Shown: positions 28,159-39,196, numbered from the stretch's first letter. The stretch: DNA of 64,000 bases from an uncultured Paracoccaceae bacterium (GCA_947492585.1 CANLND010000002.1:1-64000); one strand, 5' to 3'. The notes: generated from the letters alone by a model not told the origin. Numbers and translations: made by a program.

Positions 28159-29535
28159 CTAGAAGTATTCGATCGAAACTTGCAGAAGCCGTTCAACCTC
28201 GGGCACGTCGCTGGACATGGCAAACAAGGCAATCACATCGCCATCTTCAATCCGCAGGTCTCCAGTGGGGCGTTTGACCTCACCATTTTTCAGTACGGCC
28301 CCAACCAGCACGCCTTCGGGGAAATCAATCTCCTTGATGGCCTGCCCCGAGATGGGTGACGTAGAAAGAACCTGCGCTTCGATCACCTCTGCTTCGGCGT
28401 CCCCGACCGAATAAACCTGACGCACCCGACCATATCGGATATGTCGCAAGATTGAACTGACGGTTGTCGCGCGCGGATTGATATATGCGTCAATGCCCAA
28501 ATGCGTTGTCAACGGCACCAAGGTTGGATCATTGATCAATGCAATTACAAAGGGACAGCCTTGGGCCTTGGCCCGAACGGCCGCCAACAGATTGGTCTTA
28601 TCATCGTCTGTTACGGCCAACATTGCATCGGCACGTTCAATCCCGGCTTCACTCATCAAGGCACGGTCCAGGCCATCACCGTTCAGGACAATCGTCCGTT
28701 CAAGCGCTTCGGCCGCACGTTCGGCAATTTTTCGGTCCTTTTCGATCATCTTGGCGCGGGTGCGACTGGTGCGATTTTCCAGGGTTTTGGCAACTTCCAA
28801 ACCGACGTTTCCGCCCCCGACCAATACTACGCGATCTTGTTTTTTCTCTGTCTTTCCAAAAACTTCGATTGCACGGCTCACGTCATCTGCATGACAGAAC
28901 ACATAACAACTATCCCCGATAAACAACTGATCACCGGGGTCAGGGGCAAACAACGTATTATCACGGCGCACCCCCACCACCTGCGCACGCAGTGTAGAAA
29001 ACAAATCCGTCAACTGGCGCAATGGGGTGTTTACGATCGGGCAATCTTCATCCACATGAATGCCCAGCAGCTGCGCTTTGCCTTCCATGAAGGTTTCGAT
29101 ATCAAACGCCGCCGGAGCAGAGAGCCGCTGCATCGCCGCTGCCGCCACTTCGCGTTCGGGGCTAATGACCACATCAATTGGCAAATGGTCCCGTCGGTAC
29201 AGATCAGAGTAAATCGCGTCGAGATAGCTTTTGGACCGTAGCCGGGCGATCTTGCGCTGCACTGCAAATACCGAGTGCGCCACCTGACAGATGACCATGT
29301 TCACTTCATCAGAATGCGTGGCCGCAATGATCATATCCGCGTCGCGCGCGCCTGCGCGATCCAGCACATCCGGATATGAAGCAAACCCCGCAATCCCTTG
29401 AACATCCAAAGAATCTGTCGCCAGACGTACAAGTTCTGGGTTATTATCAACAACGGTTACATCGTTGTGTTCACCAGACAGATGCCGCGCGATTTGCCAG
29501 CCAACCTGCCCCGCGCCGCAGATGATTACCTTCAT
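28159..29535 (-). CDS. trkA: Trk potassium uptake regulatory protein TrkA
   Basis: A 458-aa cytoplasmic nucleotide-binding gate for TrkH. Two RCK/TrkA-N domains are visible, with Rossmann motifs GAGQVGWQIA (residue 7) and GGGNVGLEVA (near 240), each followed by a TrkA-C domain. It is separated from ntrX by a terminator hairpin, so it has its own promoter in 29536-29624. In many alphaproteobacteria trkA follows ntrX, as here. Confidence 0.95.
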   Translation of the reverse strand: MKVIICGAGQVGWQIARHLSGEHNDVTVVDNNPELVRLATDSLDVQGIAGFASYPDVLDRAGARDADMIIAATHSDEVNMVICQVAHSVFAVQRKIARLRSKSYLDAIYSDLYRRDHLPIDVVISPEREVAAAAMQRLSAPAAFDIETFMEGKAQLLGIHVDEDCPIVNTPLRQLTDLFSTLRAQVVGVRRDNTLFAPDPGDQLFIGDSCYVFCHADDVSRAIEVFGKTEKKQDRVVLVGGGNVGLEVAKTLENRTSRTRAKMIEKDRKIAERAAEALERTIVLNGDGLDRALMSEAGIERADAMLAVTDDDKTNLLAAVRAKAQGCPFVIALINDPTLVPLTTHLGIDAYINPRATTVSSILRHIRYGRVRQVYSVGDAEAEVIEAQVLSTSPISGQAIKEIDFPEGVLVGAVLKNGEVKRPTGDLRIEDGDVIALFAMSSDVPEVERLLQVSIEYF

Positions 29536-29624
29536 ATTTTATGCCCCTTGGCGCCCTCTCGCATCATTTGAATGACAGAAGCCGACACATGGGTCAATTC
29601 AATTGTAAACATCTATCCTGACAG

Positions 29625-29660
29625 GAAAACCCGCGCGCCAAAGTTGTATTTGGCACGCGG
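29625..29660 (-). terminator. Terminator of the ntr operon
   Basis: On the minus strand CCGCGTGCCAAA (29660-29649) pairs with TTTGGCGCGCGG (29642-29631), one mismatch pair, followed by GTTTTCC. It lies 14 bases past the ntrX stop. Confidence 0.75.
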
Positions 29661-29673
29661 AAAGAACCGAGGT

Positions 29674-31089
29674 TTACACGGCCTCGGCTTCCTCTTCGTC
29701 CTCAACATGTGCAATGCGTGCGCCAGATTTATTGGAAGTTACAACGCCCAAAGATTTTAATTTACGGTGCAACGCAGACCGTTCCATCCCCACAAACGAC
29801 GCGGTACGGCTGATATTGCCGCCAAACCGATTGATCTGCGTTAGCAGATATTCCCGTTCAAAGGCTTCGCGGGCCTCGCGCAACGGCAAGGTTGCCAAGG
29901 CACCCGACAACACGACACGCCCATCCTGGCTGGGCTTTTCGTCCTCACGTGGTAGGTCGCGGGCTTCGATGAATTCAGACGTATCGCCAAGGATCAGCAC
30001 ACGCTCGATCATATTCTTCAACTGACGTACGTTGCCGGGCCAAACCATGGTCTGCAACAACGCCTCAGCTTCGTCCGTCATCTTGCGCAACGGAAGGCCT
30101 TGTACCTCGTTGAAATGTTGTAAGAAATGTGACGACAGCAATGGGATGTCTTCGCGCCGATCCGCCAAAGACGGCACATGAATAGGCACTACGTTCAATC
30201 GGTGATACAACTCCTGCCGGAAACGCTCGGCGGCGATTTCCTGCTCCAAGTCTTTATTTGTAGACGAGATCACCCGCAGATCTACCCGAATTTTTTCTGC
30301 ACCACCAACGCGCTGGAACTGTTGATCAACCAGAACCCGCAGGATTTTGGACTGCGTGCCCAGCGGCATATCCGCCACCTCGTCAAAGAACACAACGCCG
30401 CCGCTGGCCTGCTCTAGCAAACCCGGCTCAATGCTACGCTCAATACTCTCCTTACCAAACAACACCTCTTCCATGCGCTCTGGTTCAATATTGGCGCAGT
30501 TCACGGTCACAAAGGGTGCAGAGGCACGGTTGGAGTGGGCATGAATGTAGCGCGCCGCGATCTCTTTACCACTGCCGGCTGGCCCGGCGAGCATCACACG
30601 CCCATTCGATTTGGTCACCTTGTCGAGCTGAGCAATCAACCCACGATACGCGGCAGACGCCCCGATCATTTCCCCAGCCCCAGCATCCTTGCGGCGCAGG
30701 TTGGTGTTTTCACGGCGCAGGCGTGATGCCTCCATCGCGCGTTTAATAACGACCATTAACTGGTCAATATTAAAAGGTTTTTCGATGAAATCATAGGCGC
30801 CTTGGCGGATCGCCGCGACGGCGATTTCGATATTGCCGTGGCCGGAGATAATCACCACCGGCACTTCGGGCATGTCCCGTTTTACGGTTTTCAAAATATC
30901 GATCCCGTCCATTTGGCTGTCTTTCAGCCAAATATCCAAGATCAGCAACGACGGCAGCTCCTCTCCCAGCTGCGCCATACACTCATCCGAGTTTGCCGCC
31001 TTGCGGGTGGTAAACCCTTCGTCTTCGAGAATATCGGAAATCAGCTCCCGAATGTCGCGCTCATCATCAACAATAAGAATGTCACTCAT
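29674..31089 (-). CDS. ntrX: Nitrogen regulation response regulator NtrX
   Basis: A 471-aa response regulator: receiver domain (phospho-acceptor Asp52), AAA+ domain (Walker A GPAGSGKE), and a C-terminal Fis-type helix-turn-helix. The AAA+ part has no GAFTGA loop; the segment reads LFGKESIERSIEPG, so direct sigma-54 activation is unlikely. NtrX works with the NtrY kinase in nitrogen metabolism, respiration and envelope control in alphaproteobacteria. It overlaps ntrY by ATGA. Confidence 0.95.
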   Translation of the reverse strand: MSDILIVDDERDIRELISDILEDEGFTTRKAANSDECMAQLGEELPSLLILDIWLKDSQMDGIDILKTVKRDMPEVPVVIISGHGNIEIAVAAIRQGAYDFIEKPFNIDQLMVVIKRAMEASRLRRENTNLRRKDAGAGEMIGASAAYRGLIAQLDKVTKSNGRVMLAGPAGSGKEIAARYIHAHSNRASAPFVTVNCANIEPERMEEVLFGKESIERSIEPGLLEQASGGVVFFDEVADMPLGTQSKILRVLVDQQFQRVGGAEKIRVDLRVISSTNKDLEQEIAAERFRQELYHRLNVVPIHVPSLADRREDIPLLSSHFLQHFNEVQGLPLRKMTDEAEALLQTMVWPGNVRQLKNMIERVLILGDTSEFIEARDLPREDEKPSQDGRVVLSGALATLPLREAREAFEREYLLTQINRFGGNISRTASFVGMERSALHRKLKSLGVVTSNKSGARIAHVEDEEEAEAV

Positions 31090-33365
31090 GTCAGACCCGT
31101 TACTATAGTATTTCTATGGGAGGACAGATTGTTCAGGCTGGCCGGCAGGCGGATCACCGCCATGGCCCCCCGATGCTCTTGTCCCTCAAAAATCGGAGCG
31201 TCTTCTAGGCTTAGAGACCCTCCATGTTCTTCGATGATTTTCTTGACGATCGGCAGACCAAGTCCGGTGCCCTCGTCCCGTGTGGTTACATAAGGTTCAA
31301 ACAACCGCGCCCGGTCTTCAGGAAGACCAATACCGTTGTCAGCAATTGTAATCACATGCGTATCGCCGTCATCGTTCAAAGATACGCGAATTTCTGGTTT
31401 AAACTCTGGAGTGTCCTCGCGGTTCTGCAAGCTATTAATTGCTTCGCCTGCGTTCTTGATCAAATTGGTCAGGGCCTGCCCGATCATGGTGGCGTCCAAT
31501 TCCGCCATCAAAACACGATCCGGCAATGTTTCAGTAATGGTTAGATCAGGCTGCCCGGCCTCTTGCAACAGGACTGCGCCACGCACCAGATCATTCAGGT
31601 TTTCTTCACGCCGGTTGGGTTCTGGCATGCGCGCAAATTTCGAAAACTCATCCACAATACGGCGCAAATCATTGGTTTGACGGACAATAACCTCCGTCAT
31701 GCTTTGCAACTTTTCGCTATTGTCCGTGGCGAGCATCGGTGAAAATTTGCGTTTTATCCGTTCTGCGCTCAGCTGAATGGGGGTCAGCGGGTTCTTAATT
31801 TCATGGGCGATCCGACGCGCGACATCCCCCCAGGCCGCCATACGCTGTGCGCTAACGAGATCCGTCACATCATCAAACGCCAACACATATCCTTCCAGCG
31901 TTCCATCTTCGGATCGACGCGGGGACATGCGCAACAACAGATTTTCAAGCCGCCCCTGTCGGGTCACTTTGACTTCTTCCTGAACCACCTCGGCGCGACT
32001 TTCGACGAGCTGTTCAAACAAGGCACCAAATTCGGGCACAGCCACCGCGATGGCAACTGCATTCTGGTTTTCCTGCCAGTCCAAAAGCCGTTCGGCAGAT
32101 CGATTCACAAAGGTGATGCAGCCTTTGTCATCCAACCCAACCACGCCCGACGTGACGGATGACAAAACGGAATCAAACAAACGGCGGCGTTGTTCGATCT
32201 GATGGGTGTTGTCCAACAAGGTCTCGCGTTGGGTTTTCAGTTCAGACGTCATCTGGTTAAAATACTGACCCAGCTGAGAAATCTCGTCCCCATCTGTATC
32301 GGTAGGCACTTTAACGGACAGATCTCCTGCCCCAACCCGCTGCGCCGCGACTGTGAGGCGTCCAACCGGGCGCGACAGACGTTCGGCAAACCACATGCCC
32401 AGCCAGATCGCGGCCAGAACAAGGATCAAAACAAACCCAAGGTACAGCAGACCAAATTCAAACACCACGCGGCCACGATCACTTTCGAGCTGGTGATACA
32501 GATCCGCCGTTTTCTGAGTGTCGTCCAATAGTTGCAACAGTTCCCCTTCGACGTCACGGCTGACGTAAACATACCGATCAACGTAGTTCTCAAGATGCAC
32601 AAGTGCACGGAACTCGTTGTTGGTCCAATCTTCAATGATCAGAATCCGGTCTTTGCGGGCATTGGCGAAATCTTTAGCCGAGGGTTTTTCAAAATCAAAC
32701 CGATAAGAGCGCTCTCCCCGCAGACGAATTTCACCCGCGCCGTCAATAATATAGGCCTCACGTAATCCACGTTGAATCAACAACTGGCCTTGCGTCAACA
32801 CCTCACGCAAACCACCCTCGCTGATGTAATAATCCCGGCGACGACCATTTTCGATAAACCGAGCCAACGCGAGCGCGTCATTTGTCAGATCGCGCCGCTG
32901 AACATCTTGATACGCCTCAGCCGCAGCCAAGGAACTACCAACAGCGTCGCGTACCCGATTGGAAAACCATCCTTCCATCCCGACGTTTACGGTGATCACC
33001 GCAAAGGCGGCGACGATTACAGCCGGGACTAACGCCAAAAACGCAAAGGTGCCGGTCAAACGCAGGTGTAAACGTGATCCGGCGGATTTTGATCTACGTG
33101 CCGCGCGCAGGCGCACGATTTGCGTTAACACCAATACGGCGATTGAAAGAATATAAATAAGATCGGCCAATAGGATCAGCCGCAACGAAGACGAGGCCGA
33201 CCCCTGATTGAGCGGTCCGATCACCAAATAGGTGACAACTGCCAGCACAGGCCCCAAGAACACCAAACCAAAGGTGGACAGATTGCGTGCGCGCCGTGAC
33301 TTCCGCCACTTATCCAGCGCCAACCATGCGCTATACGCAGAGCGTAATTGTGACCTATGCGCCAC
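31086..33365 (-). CDS. ntrY: Nitrogen regulation sensor kinase NtrY
   Basis: A 759-aa membrane histidine kinase. N-terminal membrane helices (about residues 30-50, 60-85, 105-130, and 300-325) flank a periplasmic sensor region. Then come HAMP, PAS, HisKA ([19 protein letters not shown], phospho-acceptor His) and HATPase domains (GIGLPEDRARLFEPYVT). The cognate regulator is NtrX, overlapped by ATGA. About 100 bases separate it from ntrC, enough for an extra promoter. Confidence 0.95.
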   Translation of the reverse strand: MAHRSQLRSAYSAWLALDKWRKSRRARNLSTFGLVFLGPVLAVVTYLVIGPLNQGSASSSLRLILLADLIYILSIAVLVLTQIVRLRAARRSKSAGSRLHLRLTGTFAFLALVPAVIVAAFAVITVNVGMEGWFSNRVRDAVGSSLAAAEAYQDVQRRDLTNDALALARFIENGRRRDYYISEGGLREVLTQGQLLIQRGLREAYIIDGAGEIRLRGERSYRFDFEKPSAKDFANARKDRILIIEDWTNNEFRALVHLENYVDRYVYVSRDVEGELLQLLDDTQKTADLYHQLESDRGRVVFEFGLLYLGFVLILVLAAIWLGMWFAERLSRPVGRLTVAAQRVGAGDLSVKVPTDTDGDEISQLGQYFNQMTSELKTQRETLLDNTHQIEQRRRLFDSVLSSVTSGVVGLDDKGCITFVNRSAERLLDWQENQNAVAIAVAVPEFGALFEQLVESRAEVVQEEVKVTRQGRLENLLLRMSPRRSEDGTLEGYVLAFDDVTDLVSAQRMAAWGDVARRIAHEIKNPLTPIQLSAERIKRKFSPMLATDNSEKLQSMTEVIVRQTNDLRRIVDEFSKFARMPEPNRREENLNDLVRGAVLLQEAGQPDLTITETLPDRVLMAELDATMIGQALTNLIKNAGEAINSLQNREDTPEFKPEIRVSLNDDGDTHVITIADNGIGLPEDRARLFEPYVTTRDEGTGLGLPIVKKIIEEHGGSLSLEDAPIFEGQEHRGAMAVIRLPASLNNLSSHRNTIVTGLT

Positions 33366-33464
33366 TGACTGCCCTCACCCTGATGTGTTGTCTTTCTAGA
33401 CAACCGCCACATTTAGTGACGCTCTCCAGGCGTAATACCCGCGCGTCACTCTTATGTGGCGATA

Positions 33465-34832
33465 TTACATCAGTTTACGTCGCCGTGTCACCTCAATATC
33501 GAGATCCGTGATTTTTTTACGAAGGGTATTACGGTTGATCCCCAAAAGTTCAGCACATCGCGCCTGATTTCCACTGGTTGCGGCCAGCGCAATTTCAATC
33601 ATCGGGGTTTCAACCTCACGCAGAATGCGCGTGTACAGTCCTGGAGGCGGCAACATGTCCCCGTGGAGATCAAAATACCGCTGCAAATGACGTGCAACCG
33701 AATCTGCAAGTTTTTCGTTGCTGGCGCCGCTGAAACTGGGTTCTGCACTTGTTTGTGGTCCAAGCGCGGCGGCGACATCGGCCTTGGTGATCTCTTCGCC
33801 CCGCGCGGTCAGCGCCAAACTGCGGATCACATTTTCCAACTGTCGCACATTGCCGGGCCAGGCGTGATGGCGCAACAGATCGCTCGCCTCGTCGCCCAGC
33901 GCCCGGTGTGGAGCGCCGTCGTTTTCCGCCTTGAGCAAGAAATGGGTCGCCAACAGCGCAATATCTTCAACCCGTTCCCGCAGCGCCGGCACCCGCAATT
34001 CGGTGCCGCAAATCCGATAATACAGATCTTGTCGCAGCTTCCCTTGCTCTAACATGTCGTTCACATTCTTTTGGCACGTCGCCATAAATCGCGGCGAATG
34101 TTCGCCGGGCGCATCGATCATCCGAACCAGCCGCGCCTGCACGTCATCAGGCAGGTCGGCAACCTCATCAATCAATATCGTGCCGCCTTTTGCCTGCGCG
34201 ATCAGCTGGGTTGGCCCGTCCAATGACATCAGCTGCCCCGGTGCTGCCGTAACAAACGGCAGTGCGCGGCGATCTGAAAAATCGTGAATAGCCCGCGCGA
34301 TCAGCGACTTGCCAGTACCGCTCTCACCGGTGACCATAAGCGGCATATCAGAATTCATCACACGCGCAATCAATCGATACAGTGCCTGCATCACCTCCGT
34401 ACGGCCAACCAATGGCAATTCTTCTGGGCGGTCTTCAACCTGAATGCGGGATCCCGCCGCGGCACTGCGCGACTCGTTCAGCGCTTTGGCGGTGCGTTTC
34501 ATCAGCTCCGGCAGGTCAAACGGCTTGGGCAGATAGTCGTAGGCATTCGCCTCAGCCGCCTTAATCGCAGTCATGATGGTGTTTTGCGCCGAAATCACAA
34601 TCACCGGCAGCCCCGGACGATCCTCCGAGATCTTTGGCAACATCTCTAAACCGTTCCCATCGGGCATCATCACGTCCGAGATAACCACATCTCCTTTGCC
34701 CTCGCTCACCCAACGCATCAACGTGGTCAGGGACGAGGTGGCATGTACCCGACAGCCAGCCCGCGTCAGCGCCTGGGTCAATACAGTGCGAATGGTACGA
34801 TCATCATCAGCGACAAGAACGGTTCCGTCCAT
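33465..34832 (-). CDS. ntrC: Nitrogen regulation response regulator NtrC
   Basis: A 455-aa NtrC with receiver (Asp53), AAA+ domain (Walker A GESGTGKS, Walker [12 protein letters not shown]) and Fis-type helix-turn-helix at the C-terminus ([20 protein letters not shown]). The GAFTGA loop that contacts sigma-54 is absent; the segment reads [17 protein letters not shown]. Rhodobacter capsulatus NtrC has the same lack and activates with the sigma-70 polymerase, so this one probably does as well. Eleven bases after ntrB. Confidence 0.95.
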   Translation of the reverse strand: MDGTVLVADDDRTIRTVLTQALTRAGCRVHATSSLTTLMRWVSEGKGDVVISDVMMPDGNGLEMLPKISEDRPGLPVIVISAQNTIMTAIKAAEANAYDYLPKPFDLPELMKRTAKALNESRSAAAGSRIQVEDRPEELPLVGRTEVMQALYRLIARVMNSDMPLMVTGESGTGKSLIARAIHDFSDRRALPFVTAAPGQLMSLDGPTQLIAQAKGGTILIDEVADLPDDVQARLVRMIDAPGEHSPRFMATCQKNVNDMLEQGKLRQDLYYRICGTELRVPALRERVEDIALLATHFLLKAENDGAPHRALGDEASDLLRHHAWPGNVRQLENVIRSLALTARGEEITKADVAAALGPQTSAEPSFSGASNEKLADSVARHLQRYFDLHGDMLPPPGLYTRILREVETPMIEIALAATSGNQARCAELLGINRNTLRKKITDLDIEVTRRRKLM

Positions 34833-34843
34833 TGGAGCTACTC

Positions 34844-35917
34844 CTAGGGTTTATGTCCGCGTGGTTCACGCGGCAGCGATAGTCTGAATTTGGTTTCGCC
34901 GGGTTTAGATTGAACCGAAATCCAACCTTTATGATCGGCGATAATCTTGCTCACCAGCGCCAGCCCAAGGCCAGTGCCGTTTTCGCGCCCCGATACAAAG
35001 GGGTCAAAAATATCATCTTTGATGGCCGCAGGCAGTCCAGGGCCATCATCAATAATCTCGATCTGCAACGGCAGGGCATCCCCTGTCCCATCGCTTCGGC
35101 GCAGATTAAAGGAATGTTCGTAATAAGTGCGGATGCGAAGAACACCCCCATCGACGCCACAGGCCTCAGTTGCATTGCGCAAAAGGTTCAACACCGCCTG
35201 TACCAGCTGGTCGGCATCCCCCCAGGCGGACGGCAGCGAGGGATCGTAATCCTCGATGATGGTCATCTGCGCCCCAAAGCCCAAAATGGCCGTACGTCTA
35301 GCGCGGTCCAAGACATCATGCAGGTTTACGGGCTGCAACACCGGCTCGATCAGGTTTCCGAATTGCTCCACCTGCTCCAGCAGTTTTACGATACGACGGC
35401 TTTCACTGACGATGAGATCCGTCAGCTCCAGATCCTCGGGCGACAGGTTCATGCTCAACAGCTGCGCGGCGCCGGTGATGCCCGCCAGCGGGTTCTTGAT
35501 CTCATGCGCCAACATCTCGGCCATGCCGATGGCCGATTGCGCGGCAGACTTGGCCGACTGATTGCGCGTCAAACGCCCCGCGAGTTCGCGCGGGGACAAC
35601 ATCAGCAACATGACCCCGTCCTGCCCCTGAAACGGTGCCACCTGAACCCCGCATTGCAACGGCGCGCGCGCGCGCGTGCCCACATCAACATCGTTCACAA
35701 ACAACGTCGTGCTGTGACTGCGGGCCCGCTCGAACGCCTCATCAATCGTGGCATCAATGGCAATAAGATCCCAAATAGATCTCCCCACCACGCTTTTACG
35801 CGAGGTGTTCAAAAACCCTTCGGCCGCAGAGTTGAGATCCGCGACACTGTTGTCCGCTGCGATCAGAAAACTTGGCAGCGGTATCGAAGCCCACAACATC
35901 GCGTCTGTATGGGTCAT
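34844..35917 (-). CDS. ntrB: Nitrogen regulation sensor kinase NtrB
   Basis: A 357-aa cytoplasmic kinase with a PAS domain (about residues 8-110), HisKA box [18 protein letters not shown] (His near 140) and an HATPase domain ([27 protein letters not shown]). It phosphorylates NtrC under nitrogen limitation and is normally controlled by PII proteins, which are not encoded in this window. Overlaps the dusB stop by ATGA. Confidence 0.95.
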   Translation of the reverse strand: MTHTDAMLWASIPLPSFLIAADNSVADLNSAAEGFLNTSRKSVVGRSIWDLIAIDATIDEAFERARSHSTTLFVNDVDVGTRARAPLQCGVQVAPFQGQDGVMLLMLSPRELAGRLTRNQSAKSAAQSAIGMAEMLAHEIKNPLAGITGAAQLLSMNLSPEDLELTDLIVSESRRIVKLLEQVEQFGNLIEPVLQPVNLHDVLDRARRTAILGFGAQMTIIEDYDPSLPSAWGDADQLVQAVLNLLRNATEACGVDGGVLRIRTYYEHSFNLRRSDGTGDALPLQIEIIDDGPGLPAAIKDDIFDPFVSGRENGTGLGLALVSKIIADHKGWISVQSKPGETKFRLSLPREPRGHKP

Positions 35918-36900
35918 GCCACTTGCTCTGCGTTTTGAATGGCCAGCGCATCCGGTAGCAAACGCAAAACCTCGGCCGGAGTTTTCGCAACCAACACCGA
36001 TTTTCGCAAAGCCGCAGGCGTTCCCGCCTCATCCATGTACCACCCCAGATGCTTGCGAGAGACGCGCAGCCCCAGATCGGTGCCATAAAACGACAGCATG
36101 GTCTGGTAATGATCCGCAACCAGATCAATTAGTTCAGAGCCCTCTGGCACCCTGGGTGACGGGCTACCCCAAATGTCATGTGCGACTTGCGCCAGCATCC
36201 AGGGCTTTCCCTGTGCTCCGCGCCCAATCATCACACCATCTGCGCCCGACGCGCCCAGCGCAGCGCGTGCTGTGTCGCTGTCCACAATGTCCCCATTGGC
36301 CAGCACGGGCACGCCGACGGCATCTTTGACCGCAGCAATAGCCGCCCAATCCGCTGATCCCTTATAAAACTGACAGCGGGTGCGGCCATGAATGGTGATC
36401 ATCTGCACCCCCGCAGCTTCGGCGCGCTGTGCCACATCTGCGGCGTTCAGGCTGTTGTCATCCCAACCCAGCCGGGTTTTCAGGGTGACAGGCACCTCCA
36501 CCGCGGCCACTACGGCTTCGATCAATGACAACGCGTGATCAGGCGTCTTTAGCAGGGCTGATCCAGAATAGCCGTTTGTCACCTTTTTGGCCGGGCACCC
36601 CATATTGATATCGATAACACGGGCCCCACGATCCGCGACCTGCCGGGCCGCTTCCGCCATCCAATAGGCCTCACGCCCGGCAATCTGCACCGAGGTGTTT
36701 TCGACGTCCGCGCTCAGCTCTGCACGCTCGCGCACGCCCGGCTTGGACTGCACCATTTCCTGGCTTGCCACCATTTCGCTCACCATCAGCCCAACCCCAA
36801 ACGAGCGAACCAGATCGCGAAACGGGCGGTCGGTGATTCCAGCCATCGGCGCAAGTGCGATGGGCGGAGACAGTGAGGTGGTTCCGATGTCGAATGACAA
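35914..36900 (-). CDS. dusB: tRNA-dihydrouridine synthase DusB (NifR3)
   Basis: A 328-aa FMN enzyme that reduces uridine to dihydrouridine in tRNA. The family markers LAPMAGITDRPFR, the catalytic Cys in MGCPAKKVTNGYSGSALL, and the IHGRTRCQFYKG segment are present. First gene of the nifR3-ntrBC-ntrYX operon known from Rhodobacter and rhizobia. It starts with TTG at 36900, supported by AGGA 8 bases upstream. TTGTAG and CTAAAT hexamers with 17-base spacing lie upstream as a possible promoter. Confidence 0.93.
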   Translation of the reverse strand: MSFDIGTTSLSPPIALAPMAGITDRPFRDLVRSFGVGLMVSEMVASQEMVQSKPGVRERAELSADVENTSVQIAGREAYWMAEAARQVADRGARVIDINMGCPAKKVTNGYSGSALLKTPDHALSLIEAVVAAVEVPVTLKTRLGWDDNSLNAADVAQRAEAAGVQMITIHGRTRCQFYKGSADWAAIAAVKDAVGVPVLANGDIVDSDTARAALGASGADGVMIGRGAQGKPWMLAQVAHDIWGSPSPRVPEGSELIDLVADHYQTMLSFYGTDLGLRVSRKHLGWYMDEAGTPAALRKSVLVAKTPAEVLRLLPDALAIQNAEQVA

Positions 36901-37080
36901 CTGCTTAATCCTTGTGCGATTGGGAGGAATTTAGACCAGATGCCATCTATGCTACAATGAAAGGCGCGTTGACAATGCACAGGAAACCAGCGGGTGCCTA
37001 ATTTTTAATCACTTCACAGGGGGTGATTGCCTCAGCGCGCATCACCTCATAAACAACGGACAGACCTGAGGGAGACAAAA

Positions 37081-38229
37081 ATGACCACAGCTGCCTTGAT
37101 TGTCGCCGCTGGCAAAGGCACCCGCGCCGGTGGAGGCCTACCCAAGCAATGGCGACCGCTTGGCGACCGGCGCGTGATTGACTGGACCCTTGCGGCCTTT
37201 CGCGCCGCCGGTGTCGCGCGCCTCTGTCTCGTGCTTCCCCCGGAGACAACAGAGCTGTGGGATGAATTTTCCCGACTGCCTGATGTGGTACTTGCCCCCG
37301 GCGGAGCGACGCGGGCAAAATCTGTGCAAAATGGACTAGACGCTTTGCAAGACTGCAATGTGACCAAGGTCCTGATCCATGATGCTGCGCGCCCCTGCGT
37401 GAGCGTTGCGTTAATTCAGAACATTATTCTAGCGCTGGACAACGCCCCCGCTGCCGCCCCCGCCTTGGCCGTTACCGACGCCCTATGGCGCGGACAAGAG
37501 GGCGCCGTTGTCGGCACGCAAAATCGCGATGGCCTGTTTGCCGCGCAAACTCCGCAAGGGTTCGACTTTACCACCATCCGGGCCGCCCACCAAAACCACA
37601 AGGGCGACGCCGCCGATGATGTCGAAGTGGCGCGCGCTGCGGGTCACACAGTACAGATCCTGCCCGGTGAGACCACGAACATCAAAATCACCCGACCCGA
37701 GGACTTTGCACGGGCGGCCGACATCCTAAATATAACGGAGACACCCGCAATGGATATTCGATTGGGCAATGGGTACGACGTGCACCGCTTTGGCGACGGA
37801 GATCACGTTGTCTTGTGCGGCGTGAAAATCCCGCATGATCGCGGATTGCAGGGCCATTCTGACGCGGATGTTGGCATGCACGCCGTCACGGATGCCATCT
37901 ATGGTGCGCTGGCACGCGGAGACATCGGTCAACACTTCCCGCCGTCCGACCCACAATGGAAAGGGGCCGCCTCTGATATCTTTTTGCGCCATGCGGTCAA
38001 TCTGGCCAAAGAACTTGGGTACGACATTTCGAACATCGACTGCACGCTGGTCTGTGAATACCCCAAAATCGGCCCCCACGCGGACACCATGCGCCACGTG
38101 ATGGCAGAGATTCTTGGATTGGATATCGAGCGTGTGTCCGTCAAAGCCACAACCTCTGAGCGCCTTGGCTTTACGGGCCGCAAAGAAGGCATCGCCGCAT
38201 TGGCCACAGCCGCACTGGTGAAATCATGA
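37081..38229 (+). CDS. ispDF: Bifunctional IspD/IspF isoprenoid enzyme
   Basis: A 382-aa fusion of the MEP-pathway enzymes IspD (residues 1-220, nucleotide-binding [15 protein letters not shown], and [11 protein letters not shown]) and IspF (residues 225-382, [38 protein letters not shown]). It makes CDP-ME and then MEcPP. The fusion is usual in alphaproteobacteria. The ATG at 37081 is chosen over the longer ORF because GAGGGAGA precedes it. Overlaps pgpA by ATGA. Confidence 0.96.
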   Translation: MTTAALIVAAGKGTRAGGGLPKQWRPLGDRRVIDWTLAAFRAAGVARLCLVLPPETTELWDEFSRLPDVVLAPGGATRAKSVQNGLDALQDCNVTKVLIHDAARPCVSVALIQNIILALDNAPAAAPALAVTDALWRGQEGAVVGTQNRDGLFAAQTPQGFDFTTIRAAHQNHKGDAADDVEVARAAGHTVQILPGETTNIKITRPEDFARAADILNITETPAMDIRLGNGYDVHRFGDGDHVVLCGVKIPHDRGLQGHSDADVGMHAVTDAIYGALARGDIGQHFPPSDPQWKGAASDIFLRHAVNLAKELGYDISNIDCTLVCEYPKIGPHADTMRHVMAEILGLDIERVSVKATTSERLGFTGRKEGIAALATAALVKS

Positions 38230-38726
38230 GACCACTGGCCCATTTGATCGCCACTGTCGGTGGCACAGGGTATCTGCGCCCTGCCCCCGGCACCTGGGGA
38301 TCCGCGGTTGCCTTGCCCTTGGGGTTTGGCTTGCACGCGATTGGCGGCTTTCCCCTATTGGCGCTTGGCGCTGCCTCCAGCTTTGCCAAAGGATGGTGGG
38401 CCACCGCCGAAATGACCCGCGACAGCAAAGATCACGATCCGTCAGAAATTGTCATTGATGAAGTCGCAGGCCAACTGATCGCCTTGATGCCCTTGTCTTA
38501 TGCGTCTTGGGTGCACGGTGTTCCGGTGTTGGCGATGTGGCCCGGTTGGATCGCAGCTTTTGCCCTATTTCGACTGTTTGACATCACCAAACCCGGCCCG
38601 ATCGGCTGGGCCGACCGGCGCGGTGATGCGCTTGGCGTAATGTTGGATGATGTCATCGCAGGCGTCTTTGCCGCGCTTGGTGTCATACTGCTGGCAGGGC
38701 TGTACCACGGAGTTTTAGGTCTATGA
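38226..38726 (+). CDS. pgpA: Phosphatidylglycerophosphatase A
   Basis: A 166-aa inner-membrane lipid phosphatase that turns phosphatidylglycerol phosphate to phosphatidylglycerol. The PgpA marks are present: [10 protein letters not shown] near the N-terminus, [13 protein letters not shown], and [15 protein letters not shown] followed by [10 protein letters not shown]. It overlaps both neighbours (ispDF and cinA) by ATGA, forming a tight operon. Confidence 0.93.
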   Translation: MRPLAHLIATVGGTGYLRPAPGTWGSAVALPLGFGLHAIGGFPLLALGAASSFAKGWWATAEMTRDSKDHDPSEIVIDEVAGQLIALMPLSYASWVHGVPVLAMWPGWIAAFALFRLFDITKPGPIGWADRRGDALGVMLDDVIAGVFAALGVILLAGLYHGVLGL

Positions 38727-39196
38727 GCATAGATCTTTCTGACCTGATCGCCCGCGCCCGTGCGGCGGGCACTACAATCTCCGCTGCCGAAAGCTGCACA
38801 GGCGGGTTGATTTCGGCCGCACTGACCGCAGCGCCCGGATCATCGGCCGTGTTTGAATGTGGTTTTGTCACCTACTCCAATCGTGCGAAAATGAATTTGA
38901 TCGGAGTTCGAAACGATACATTGGCCACTCACGGCGCCGTCAGTGAAGACGTGGCGCGCCAAATGGCCGACGGAGCACGACAGCGGGCAGGCACCACACT
39001 GGCCATCGCCGTCACAGGCATCGCAGGCCCGGGTGGCTCGGACTTCAAACCCGAAGGTCGCGTGTGTTTCGCCCTATCGCAGTTGGGCCAGCGTACAGCG
39101 GTCGAAACAGTGGAATTCGGCCCGCTTGGACGCGACGCAGTGCGACAGGCCACCTGCGATCATGCGCTGCGCCTGCTGGATCACGCGATTTCCTGA
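38723..39196 (+). CDS. pncC: CinA-family nicotinamide-nucleotide amidohydrolase
   Basis: A 157-aa stand-alone CinA C-terminal domain. It has SAAESCTGGLISAALT with the active Ser, the TYSNRAKMNLIGV segment, and AVTGIAGPGGSDFKPEG. The family deamidates NMN to nicotinate mononucleotide in pyridine nucleotide salvage. Last gene of the ispDF-pgpA-cinA operon; an imperfect inverted repeat (TAATCAC 39210-39216 / GTGATTA 39230-39236) follows as a possible terminator. Confidence 0.9.
   Translation: MSIDLSDLIARARAAGTTISAAESCTGGLISAALTAAPGSSAVFECGFVTYSNRAKMNLIGVRNDTLATHGAVSEDVARQMADGARQRAGTTLAIAVTGIAGPGGSDFKPEGRVCFALSQLGQRTAVETVEFGPLGRDAVRQATCDHALRLLDHAIS

Noticed and set aside
34910-35938. 342-aa plus-strand ORF antisense to ntrB
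   Set aside because: ntrB is a complete, recognised kinase; the antisense frame has no coding character.
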